DNA of 64,000 nucleotides from Chlorella sorokiniana (Eukaryota > Chlorophyta > Trebouxiophyceae > Chlorellales > Chlorellaceae), in assembly GCA_025917655.1 (NCBI GenBank), contig CP084620.1, forward strand, positions 3,038,001-3,102,000, in the 5' to 3' direction. This document shows, in pieces, positions 1-10,400 of the stretch. The translations under genes and the position numbers were made by a program. Numbering within the stretch: the stretch's first letter is position 1; each line of letters opens with the position of its first letter. The notes below the pieces were generated by a model. That model was given only the letters and a program-made list of their open reading frames with translations. It ran no database searches and was not told the origin of the DNA.

Positions 1-1595
1 CCACCAGGCACGAAGAGCGCGGGAGAGGGAGCCGCTACACCTCCCTGGCAGTGTTGGAGGGCATAAAGTGCGTGTGTGTGCCGGCTGTGCATGGTTAGTG
101 CGATTGTGCGCCGCCTGCTGGCCAGAGCACTGAGCCTCTGCCTGCCCGCAAGCTTGCCGAGCTGGACAGAGGAACGCCGCTGCCGCTGCCCCGGCTGCAG
201 GGCACTGGTGCGGCTGGCGGTGTGGCGGCGGTCCGGCAGCCGCCTGCTGCTGCACGGCGGGCAGGGCAACCTGGAGCGGCAGGCGGCGGCGACGGGCGGC
301 GGCGCGTCTGCGCAAGTGAGTAGGGTGGGCCTGCCCTGCCCCCAGAACTTATCAGGAGATTCCTGGACACACTCCGCCGGGAGCAGCTATCTTATGTTTA
401 TCAACAGCCAGCAATGCTTCCGTACGCGCAGGGAAGGCCTCAGGAGGTCTACAGCGCGTTTGCCGCCTTCCGACAGCGCCACTGCCTGCCGGCGTCGAAG
501 CAACAGGGTGCAGCGGCCGACGCAGGGCAGGGAGCAGAGGCAGACAGGGCAGTCGACCGCGGTGGCAGCCGGTCTGTCATGGCGGCAGGGCACGGCGCGC
601 GGCCGCGGCGGCTGCTGGCGCTGGCGGAAACCCTCCACATCCTACGGCCCACCGTCTACGCGCTTGCGCTGCGCAGGTGCTGCTGCGGCGTTGAAAGCCG
701 CAGCTGCCGTGTGGCGTGCTGCCCCTCAAAGCGGTGCCTGCCCATGCCTTTGCGTGGGCCCAAGTGCTGCTGCTGCTCGGCCGCAACCCGGCTGGCACAG
801 GTTTGCCGCTGCCCCCGCTGCTGCTGCTCACAGCCTGGCGCCAGCCCTGAGTGCAGGTGGGGCCGCTCTTCTTGGAAGCCTTGGGGGCTGTCACTGGCAC
901 TGGACCTGCTCAGCATGCAGCTGGCCTCCTCCTCGGCGCGGGCCATGCAGGTGACCGCGTCTGCGCGGCCACCCCGCCGCCACTCTGCTGCGCTGCGCCC
1001 CGTCGGATGCAGAGATGCTGTCTGCGGCAGCGCAGCTGCCCGAGTCTGGACTGTTGGAGAGCGTGTAGAGCAGCGAGCCAGTTGCCACCTACTGCACGCT
1101 CACCCCCCGTGATGCAGAGTGATTCGTGGTTTGCTGGCGTGCAGCCCTCCAACCTTGGCCCCAGCCTGGTGCTGCTGCAGGCGCTGCAGCGCGCTCGGTG
1201 AGGCTGCCCCCGCTGACGGCCCTTCCCAAGCTGCCTGCAGGGCCACCCTTGCGTTGCCGGCCGTGCTGCAGCCTGCCGTCCACTGTGCCCACCCCCGCTG
1301 CTGCCCCGTGCGCCACGTCACGCTGGGTTTCCATCTTCCCTCCCGCGTCGTCGCGTCGTTGCTTTGCAGGTGGGACGGCGAGGAGGAGCGGGAGCTTGCA
1401 GCCCGCCGGCTGCGCTTGGCGGTGTATCTCCTGCGCGACCCGCTGTTCAGCCGCTACACGCAGGCGGCCCTGGACGGCTGGGTGCGCGGCACCGCGCGCC
1501 TGCCGCTGCTGGGCTGGCTCAGCGGGCGGGCGGTGGAGATCCTGGTGGGGGCACAGCGGTACTACACCTACGTCGAGCGCATGGCTGCCAGCTGA
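1..1595 (+). CDS. PEX16: Peroxin-16, peroxisomal membrane biogenesis protein (5' partial)
   Basis: PEX16 is an integral peroxisomal membrane protein that helps insert other peroxisomal membrane proteins. The start lies left of the window. Exons I can join: to 67, 201-315, 408-676, 857-950, about 1118-1197 (or 1145-1197), and 1370-1595; phases agree at every junction. Family landmarks are the conserved segment read as LAETLHILRPTVYALALRR joined across a 180-base intron to WGRSSWKPWGLSLALDLLS, and the C-terminal block RLAVYLLRDPLFSRY followed by a closing QRYYTYVERMAAS. Human and plant PEX16 have the same order: a 'RP-hydrophobic-R' block, an SWKPW-like block, then YLLRxPF and a final tyrosine-rich tail. 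The fifth exon start is uncertain because two in-frame acceptors exist. Identification is from remembered family sequences. Confidence 0.88.
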
Positions 1596-1840
1596 CGCGT
1601 GCGCATGGCCTTTCAGGCCAGCCGACGCGGGGCGCGGCTGGGCACATCTGCCTCAGCCGGACTCTGCATGGCTGCCAGCTGACGCGTGCGCTGGCCTTCG
1701 CAAGCTAGCCGACGCGGGCGCGGCTGGGCACATCTGCTACAGCCGAACTCTGCATGGCTGCCAGCTGACGCGTGCGCTGGCCTTTGCAAGCTAGCCGACG
1801 TGGGGGCGCGGCTGGGCACGTTTGCCGCAGCCGAACTCCG
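1581..1840. repeat. 86-87 bp tandem repeat, three copies, overlapping the PEX16 stop codon
   Basis: Units start with ATGGCTGCCAGCTGACGCG at 1581, 1668 and 1754 (periods 87 and 86). The first unit contains the last PEX16 codons and its TGA; the others lie in the 3' untranslated region. A shared core near CGCGGCTGGGCAC recurs in each unit, and the third copy decays after about 1840. Confidence 0.9.
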
Positions 1841-2259
1841 CTGGGCCAGCTGCCCAGGCCGCTGAGGCACATAGCGGCCCAGCAGAGCCCACGGCCGGTG
1901 TGCGCAGCACATCGCGGCCTGACCTGTGCTCTTGCGCGTGCTCTGTGCCCGCCTCTTGCCAGCAATGCTGCCCGATATCCGACGAGGCAGCTGTTTGTGT
2001 ACTCATCAGCCTGGCCAGCCGGTTTTTCGTAACTTGCGTAGCCGCTCAGGAACTTGGTTGCAGCATTGCAGATGAGAAGTCAGCTGCCAGAGGCCAGGAC
2101 AGCTGGGGCGGCAGGAAGGCGCGGCAGCGCCGAACAAAGGGGTGCCGCGCGTCATGAAATGCCAGTGCATGGGAGGAGCGAGGAAAGAGAGGCAAAGGGC
2201 TGGCTGGAGGAAAGGGAGCCAGCGGGGAAGACACTGCGCACAGGGGCTTGCTGGCCAGC
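1596..2259. other. Convergent intergenic region PEX16 / ZDS
   Basis: Gap between two tail-to-tail genes. It holds the tandem repeat copies described separately and GC-rich sequence that should be the two 3' untranslated regions. No TGTAA signal in the expected orientation was found for either gene, and no further gene is seen. Confidence 0.6.
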
Positions 2260-5200
2260 TCATGCAGCCACCGGCTGCTGCTGCTTCGCGGCGGCGGCGG
2301 CGGCCAGCTGCGGCGCATCCTCCAGGATCTTGTACGCGCACTGGCGCCCGCTCAGCGTCGCGCCCTCCATGCTGCAGCGCAGGGCGGGGAGGGGGGCGCA
2401 GGGACTGCCGTCAAACACAACTCCCACAAGCGCCGGGGTGGGCAACCCCCTCACCACAAGGCCAGCTCGTTCCGGGCCCCGGCCGATGTGGCTTCCGGCC
2501 GCCGCAGGGCCGCCCCACCCGCGGGCATCCCAGCCACCCCGCCCAACCCCTTCTGCCCCACTGCACAGCTGTATCATGATGGTACCGCTGCGGCGCCGCC
2601 GCACCTGTCGATGTAGTCCTGCTTGGTGTAGCTGCCGGCCAGGAAGAAGTTGGGGACGGGGTGCGCTGGTCGGGCGGAAACGGGTCCATGCCAGGCGCCT
2701 CGCGGTACAGGCTCTGCGCGATCTTCACCACTGAGTGCCACTGCAGGGTGAGGCCTGCCGCGGAGGGGAACAGCCGCCGCACCTGCAGGGCAGTACGATG
2801 CGGTACGGGTGGGTGCGGTGCGGGTGGTGTGGATCGTTCGAGGCAACCGAGCGGGACTGCTGGCTGCACCTGGCTGGCAGCCCTTGCTTTCGCCCAGGCG
2901 CTACCTGTCACACCTGCACACGCGCTCGCTCGCCGCTGCTGCCTCCGCAGCAGCCGCCGCCGCCACCCACCCTGTCGCACACCCATGCACACCCCCACAC
3001 AGGGCGGCAGCCCCGCCCCACTACCTGCTTGTCCACCTCCGCCGCAATCTCCTCGTTGCTCTTGGGCATGTAAGGGTCGGCGGGGGTCAGCACGCACTGC
3101 ATGAGGCTGCCCTGGCCTTCGCGGTAGTAGTCCACAGGGGAGGTGAGCGCCAGGTCGGCAAAGCAAGAGAAGTCGGCATCGGCGCTGCAGCAGCCGAGGG
3201 GCAGGTGGGGGTGAGAAACATGAGCTGCGTGACGGCGGCACAAAGCCATGGGGGCTGGAAAGGGAGAGGCACGGCGGCGCAACCGACGAAACGGGGGCAG
3301 GGCCTTTGGCAGGCCGAACGGCGCAGCAGCTGCTGTGCAGAGGGGAGGCGGGCAGGCACCTGTACAGCAGGTTGTCGATGCCGCGGGCGCCGCCTGCCAG
3401 GTCACGAACCTTTGAGGGGTCCTGCAACGGGAGGGGCAGGGAGCCAGGGAGGGGTCAGGTGCGGGAAGGGGAACTGTGTGAGGCTAGACCGTTTGAATTG
3501 AGGTTGGAGAGCACTGAGCTCAAGCCACGCACAGGGTGGGGCACCGGAGCCTTCCCAGCGATGTCGGAGGACAGAAGGGGGCGTACCCTCCCACACATCC
3601 GCACACGCGGTGCACACACACAAGTACGAGCGCCTGCCGCCTCCAGCCCGCCCGCCCCCAGCCCACCTGCATCTCCGTCACCCAGCCGTCGTAGCGCAGC
3701 TGCACCGTGATGACTGGCACCCCCACCAGCTTGAAAACGTCGTCAAAGAAGCGCTCAGAGCGCCACGCCTGTGCAGGTTGTGAGCGTGTGGGCGGAGCGT
3801 AATAACAGAGGAGGGGTCGAAGACTGCGAGCTCGCACCGAAACGCACGGCTTGGCAGCAGAATGGCACCTCACACATACACAAGCAGGAGCAGGAGTTGG
3901 GGAGCACGCCCGCGCCGCACCTGCGGGATGAGCCGCTTGGCGCCGGGGACGTCCAGGGCCGCCACGTAAGCGTCCGCCGTCACCACCTGCTCCTCGCTGG
4001 CCTTGCCCAAGCGCAGGCCGGTGACGCGCGTGCGGCCATCAGCCCCCTGCTCATACAACACCTCCCTGCAGCCCAGGCGGGAAGAGCAAAGCAGTGGTGC
4101 GTTGAGGCTTTCATGCAGCAGGAAGGACGGCGAGGGGAGGCAGCTGACGAGCAGAGGCGCCAGAGAGGAAGGGTAGAGGGTAGCTGCAAGCCACCCTGCA
4201 GCCTGCAGCTTGCACAGCGGCTGGGCGGCTGCCTGCGCTGTGACACATCCTCCCCGGCCGACAGCCGCTCAACCTCCGCCCATCCACCCACCCACCCACC
4301 CTCGAAAAACACACCCACCCACCCACCTGCAGCCCCAGCGCGTGTGGATGCGCCCGCCCCGCGCCTCAATGTAGTCCGCAATGGGCTTCAGCAGGCGGTC
4401 GGCGGGGGAGCCGTTGAGCATGCGCAGCGCCGAGGCGTCGGTCTTGGTGGCAAAGAACTGAGGGTGAGTGTGGGGGAAGGGGGAGGTGTGAGGGGCAGGA
4501 GGAAAGTACGCAACCGGGTTGTAAGGGTCCAGCCAGCAGGCTTCATCGCGCTGCAAGGAACGGGACCCCTGATGCAGGAAAGGGCGTCTCTCTCATCCAG
4601 CAACTATTCGTGCACACAATCTGTGCAGCCCCAGGCGGTTCCAAGCTCAGGCAGCCCACCTGGAAGATGGACAGCATGCAACGGGCGGAGATGTCGTTGC
4701 AGTCCAGGAAGCCCAGGGCGTAGGCTGCAGTTGGTAGGCACGCGTCAGGGGTGAGGCGGGGAGGGGGTGCTCGGCAAGCAGCCGACCACAGCACACATGC
4801 TTGGCTGCTGTTCCATTGAGGTACGCTTAGGCTTTGTTGGCCCCCATTCCCTGTGCTCAGCCGTTGCTTGCCAGAACCCCGCAGGCCAGGGTTCACGTGC
4901 AGCCAGGCCACACAGCGGTCGCCAGGTGCGGCGCTGCTGCTGAGGCTTTTGTAGTCCCCCAATCCCTGTGCTGAGCTGTTGTTGCCCAAAAAAACTTCAG
5001 GCAGGCAGGCCACGCAGAGATAGAAAGATGCGGTGCTGCCCCTCACCGATGGGGTCCCACATGCGGTCGATGGACGCCTGGCTGCCGCCGTGGCTCTTGA
5101 ACCAGTCGGTGAAGGAGATGGAGTCTAGGGCGCGCACGTCGCGCATGCCGCCCTCGGGGTCGAACAGCGAGCGCACGATGGGGGAGGTGCCCAGGGCCAG

Positions 5201-7105
5201 GGAGTTGGCCACCTTGTCGGTGAGGGAGAGCTGGGGGGTGGGGGGGGTGTTAGGGTGGGAAGTTAGGGCGGGGAGTGGGGAGTGGGGGATAAGGGTGAAT
5301 GCCGGAGTGGTTGGCTGAAGTGGTGCCAGAGGCGAGAGCGGTGGCGTTCAGTTGCAGACGTAGAGGCAGAGAGATGCTGCGCAGCGAGAGGTGGGGCAGC
5401 AGCGTCCAGGGCAGCCACGCTGCCCGCCCTGCGGGGCACTGTGTTTCTGAGGGGCCCCAGCCAGGCGCACCTGTGGGGTGGTGAAGAAGGCGCGGAGGCC
5501 GTGGAAGGGGGCCCCGATCTTGGTGTCCCCCAGGTAGAATCGGAAGTCCAGCTCGCGCACATCACCGCCCTGCGGTACAGCGGTGCGGTACAGATGAGGC
5601 AGGCGGTGCGCTGGGGGACGTCCCAAGAGGGTGATGCGGCGTGGGGGCAGCGGAGCCGGCAGCTGTTGTGTGTAGGGGGCAGCAGGCTGGGCAAGCGTGC
5701 AGCACGCCGCAGCCGCGCTGCTGCAGCGTCGCCCCCTCAAGGCCACAGCAGAAAGCGACTGCGCTGCACAGCCCTTGCTTGCTGCCAAGGGAAAGCCACC
5801 AGGTAGCCGGGCACCTTGTTGCAGAAGGTATGGGTGTGCTCCTTGAGCAGCAGGTTCTCCAGCACGCCGCACTTGGCCATGAGGCGGAACAGGTTGAAGT
5901 AGCAGCCTGCGGGCGGTTGCCAGAGGGAGGCAAGCAGCCGTGAAGGGCTCGTCGCCAGCAAGCTGCCGCTGCAGCGCGTTCTGTGCTGACTGGGCCGATA
6001 AAAATGCTGCTCCAGCAGGAAGCTGCCGGCGCGACAGCAGAACAGGCTATGTAGGCCATCTCTCTCCTGCTCCCCAACCGTCCAACCTCCCCCAAGCCGG
6101 CCCAGCAGGACACCAACCGGCAGCACACCAGGAAGAAACCTCCTGCCGCCCACGAACTTGCCAACGGCTCCCCAGGCAGCGCAGCACAGGAGACAGCATG
6201 CTAAACAGGAAGGAAAAGAAAGCGAGCTCACCGAAGAAGACGTGGAGGCCCATCTCGATGTCGTTGCCGTCCTTGTCCTTATAGGAGGCCACCTTGCCGC
6301 CGATGAAGGGCCGCGCCTCGTAGATGTCAACCTCGTGGCCCTGCCGGCGGCGCGGAAGGGGTGCACACCAGAGTCGAGCTGTGATACCATGTTGAGCGAA
6401 TCATCCTACCCCACGGCGCTGCCCGTCGACGCGCTGCCCGACACTCCGCCGCAAAGGCAAGGCTGGCGGCCAGGCGAGGTGCCTCCCACCTGATCCAGCA
6501 GCTCCACCGCCGTGGACAGCCCCCCAGGCCGGAGCCCACGACCGCCACCTTGAGCTTGGGGCGCCCTGCGCCGGACAACAAGCGGGCCAGCAGGAAGCGA
6601 AAGGTTGCGCCCGCGCATCGCTCGGCTCAGGGCAGGAGCGAGCGGGCGCATGCACGCCGCTCAGCCCGCTGCTGTGCGATGGACAGGGCCCCGCAAGGCA
6701 GAAGCGGGGGCTGGCGCCGCTGCGGAGGCGCACCGGGCGGGGCGGGGCCGGCTCATCGGGGAAAGGGATCGGAGCGGCACGTCCTTCAGGCCCACATCAG
6801 TCACGTTCTTCACGTCAGACCTGATGGGTGCTTGCACAGCCTGGCCGCGCACTGCACGCAGGGCAAGAAGGCGCCCGCGGCAAACACACGTTGGTGCAGG
6901 CGGCGGCAGCGAGCGGACGGCGGCGGCGGCAGCAGCCCACCGACTCGTCGCCCCGGCGACAATGTGTGATAGCATTGGGCTCATGCTGCTCACCTGTGCG
7001 GCTGAAGCGTGCGCGCCGGGCCGCCGGCTGGCCCAGAGGGGCGAAAGCCTTGGCAGGGGCGGTGCTGTGCGCCAGCACGGAGGTCGAGGCGGCTGCTGCC
7101 TGCAT
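2260..7105 (-). CDS. ZDS: Zeta-carotene desaturase, chloroplast precursor
   Basis: ZDS desaturates 9,9'-di-cis-zeta-carotene to 7,9,7',9'-tetra-cis-lycopene in the plastid, using FAD and plastoquinone. Exon 1 (6994-7105) begins [17 protein letters not shown], a Ser/Ala-rich transit peptide. Further in come the FAD-binding segment [102 protein letters not shown], and near the end [20 protein letters not shown] (the last junction crosses an intron). All are hallmark ZDS blocks in the correct order. Two exons need a one-base frame change to stay open: at 6520-6525, inside the dinucleotide-binding motif, and at 2658-2661. MIP is divergent 325 bp upstream. Phytoene desaturase is the only close alternative; the wording of the blocks favours ZDS. 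Confidence 0.93.
4281..4326. repeat. (CACC)n tract in a ZDS intron
   Basis: CACCC/CACC repeats interrupted by a short CTCGAAAAAC. On the gene strand this reads as GTGGGTGGG and begins exactly at a 5' splice site, so the donor is part of the repeat. Confidence 0.75.
4829..5042. repeat. Degenerate ~114 bp tandem duplication in a ZDS intron
   Basis: Copy 1 starts AGGCTTTGTTGGCCCCCATT near 4829 and copy 2 AGGCTTTTGTAGTCCCCCAA near 4943. Both continue with CCCTGTGCT(C/G)AGC, then a ...CAGGCCAC(A/G)C... block and a GATGCGGTGCTG-like end. The second copy ends at the exon whose donor is at about 5047. Confidence 0.7.
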
Positions 7106-7430
7106 ATTCGTGCTTCCGTAGACCTTTAATCCTTATGTGAAACGCCAACAACGCACAACTGGCAGCTTGGCCGCAAAGCACGGGGGTGCCTGCAAGCGAC
7201 AATTGCTGCAGATTGAACCACTTGAGAGCCTTAAGATTCCAGGTTACACCATGAGTTACATCGGCTACATGCAAGGTGACATGCTCGAGATGAGGGCGCC
7301 ATGAAATGAGTGCTGGGCTTGGCTGCCTCCGACAGCTCAAATCTCGACAGCCAGCTTTGCTTAGGATCACAGGTCATTCGGTACATGGAAGGGGGCTGCA
7401 TAGAGGGGAGAAGCGTCCCATCACTTCCAC
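7106..7430. promoter_or_regulatory. Divergent promoter gap, ZDS (-) / MIP (+)
   Basis: 325 bp separate the two predicted start codons, so both 5' untranslated regions and both promoters must lie here. It is less GC-rich than the flanking exons. I recognise no specific element. Confidence 0.5.
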
Positions 7431-10400
7431 ATGTGGAGGGTGGGGAGCCCCCTGCTTCGGCGGCTGTATAGTTCTGGCAGTCAAGCATCCACCGGATTCG
7501 TAGGCATCCCTGGGCTGGCGCAGCCCAGCGACTGGCACGGTCTGGCGAAGGATGCGGTGGCAACGTGCGTGCTTGAGCGCGCCTGCCAGTCTGCAAGCGA
7601 CCGCACGAGGTCGGGTTTGAGTCTGAGAGGACGTGGGCAAGCCCGCCCCCGTGCACGCAGGTGTGAAGGCCTGGTGGGGGAGGTGGTGCGCGCCCCGCCA
7701 ACCGCAGCAGTCGTGCAGCTGCTGGACGACATCTCAGACACGGTACGGCTGTCCATCGGGGCGCGATACAGCACAGTCTGGCGTTGCTTGCGGGCGTGTG
7801 TTGTGACAGCAGCGTATGCTATGAGTTCCAGGGCTGCTTGCCCAGTGCTGCCACCATTGCCCCGCTCCTCGACTGCCTTGGTGTTGGCTGTCTCTCAGTT
7901 TTCGCCCACCCCTCGTTCTTCCCAAGCGCAGCTCTGCCAGGTGCTGGATGCCGCCGAGTTCTGCCGCAACGTGCACGCCGACGAGGAGTGGCGGCGGCAG
8001 GCGCAGCAGGTGACGCCGCACAGCCACGCTGCAGCTTCACACTTTCACATTCGTTTGTTGCAACAGAGCTGGGCTGGCAACGGCTCGTTCGTCATTCCCG
8101 TAGTCCCCGCTCAGCAAGCGTGCTCCATACTTGTTTTTCTTCTGTGCAGGTCTGGCTGGAGCTGAGCGGGTATGTGCAGCAGCTGAACACCCACTACGGC
8201 CTCTACTCCGCCCTGGTGGCGGCCCTGCGGGAACATGAAGCAGCGACGGTGGCTGCAGCTGTGGTGGGGGCCCGCGCGGGCGCCCTGCCCATGCGGCAGC
8301 GGCAGCGGCGGCGGCAGGCGCAGCGGGCGGGTGGGATGCGGAGGCCGTGCTGGTGGGGCGCATGCTGCGGCGGGACTTTGAGCGGTACGGCGTGCACCTG
8401 AGCGGAAGCCAGCGGGACCGCATGACGGCCCTGGTGCACGCCGCCAACCAGCTAGGCACGCGCTTCACCCAGAACGTGCTGGACCCCTCCCAGCTGGGCC
8501 AGCTGGAGCTGCCGGCAGGCGCTGCAGCAGGTGGGTGGTGGCGGGTGCAGCAGGCTGGCGGCGGCGCCTGGTGGCTGCAGCACGCGTCTGGCGGCGAAAG
8601 CGATTTAGGTCTGTTGTATGCTCCGTGGTATGCTTAATCAAGGGCCTTTTGATTTGCCGCATCGTGATTAGCTGCCTGCCTTCTCTCTGCCCGCACGTGC
8701 AGCCGCGGCGGCCGCGCTGCCACCGCACCTCGCTCGACGCTTCCGACCTGTGGCGGCGGATGGGGGCGGCGGCGGCATCGCCGGGCTGGCCTGTCCAGCC
8801 GACTCCCAGCTGCTGCACTCGCTGGTGCGCGGGGCGAAGGGGGAGGGCCTGCGGCGGGCGGCGTTTGAGGCGATGCACCGCCAGCCTGGGGCCAACCTGG
8901 CGGTACTGGACGCACTGGTGGAGGTCAGTACTGCAGGCTTGCCCCACACCCTTGTGATACTGGGCCGGCTGCTTGTATGAGATCAGGGCTTGCGCCTCTG
9001 CAAGCCCCCCGCCAGCTCCGGGGAGCGGCTGCGGCATGGCAGGCCAAGGCTTTCTGCCCTCGGCGCTCTGCCAGCGTTGGTGACCTGCACCGCTTGTTGC
9101 CCCCTCATGCAAGTGTACAGGCGCGGCACGAGGTGGCCCGCCTGATGGGCTTCGATTCGTACAGCGCCTACCAGCTGGACAGCTTCAGCCTGGCTTCCCG
9201 CCCTGCCGCCGTCGCCGCCTTCCTGCGCCGCTTCGCCGCCGCCATCGCCCCGAAGTGCGCCGACGAAGCCGCGGAGCTCTCCCGCCTCAAGAAACTGCAC
9301 AGCAGCAGCAGCGGCGGCGACAGCGGCAGCGAGGCGCGGCCGTGGGACCGAGCCTTCCTGGCGGCGGCGGCGGCGGAGGGCGGCGCGCCCGACGCGCTGG
9401 GCGCGCTGCCCGCCTACCTGGAGCTGGAAAGCGTGGTGGAGGGGCTCAGCCAGCTGCTGCGACGCTCCATGGGCGTCACCCTGGAGGAGCGGCCGCTGGT
9501 GGCGGGGGAGGGCTGGGCGCCGGGGGTGCGCAAGCTGGCGGCGGTGCACGACATGGGTGGGTGGGCGTGTGGCGGTGGGCGGGGTGCCCGAGGGCGGCAT
9601 GTGGCATTGTTCTCTGTCCAGGACAGCGGCCGCGATGCGCGGCAAGCCTGTATATGGAAAGCACGGAAAGGAGGGAGGGGAGTTCATGATGTGCCAGCTG
9701 TGTTTCGAGCGGAGCCAGGGCGGCACAGCTGGATCGGGCACACCTTGAGGATGCATGCTTAACAGCGCTGCAAGTTTTGCCCTTGTGTGGTGCCCGTTTG
9801 CCCGCTGCTTGTTGACGCCCGCCTGTTTCGCCTGCTTCCAGACGGCTTCCTTGGCATCGTGTACCTCGACCTGTACCGCCGACCGCAGAAGTTCCCCTCG
9901 GCAGCCCACTTCACGCTGCGCTGCGGCCGGCGCCTGCCGAGCGGGCAGTATCAGGTACGCGCCGTGCAGCTTCTTTGTGGCTACCAACTGGGTATCATGA
10001 CGCAGGGGGTTGCGCGCAGGCGCAGCCTGCGAGTCCTGACCGAGGCGGGCCAAGCTCTCCTGCCGGTCACCGCCGACTGCTCTCCTTCACTACTTGCCGC
10101 ATGCGCCCGTGTTTCACCTGCCCCGCAGACCCCCGTTGTGGCGCTGGTTGCCAACATGGCGCAGCATGCGGGGCTGGCCCTCAGCGAGGTCGGCGGGGCC
10201 GCTCGCTCAGCGCTCTCTCGGTGCTGCCGCATGCGTCGCTTCCTGCCTGGTTCATGCCATCACCCGCCCAGCTGAACAGCCTAACGCAGTCCAGTACCAG
10301 CCTCTCAACTCGCCTAGACCCTGTTCTGCTCACACGGCGTCTGTTTTCACCCCCCGCGCAGGTGGAGGTGCTGTTTCACGAGTTTGGCCACGCCTTGAAC

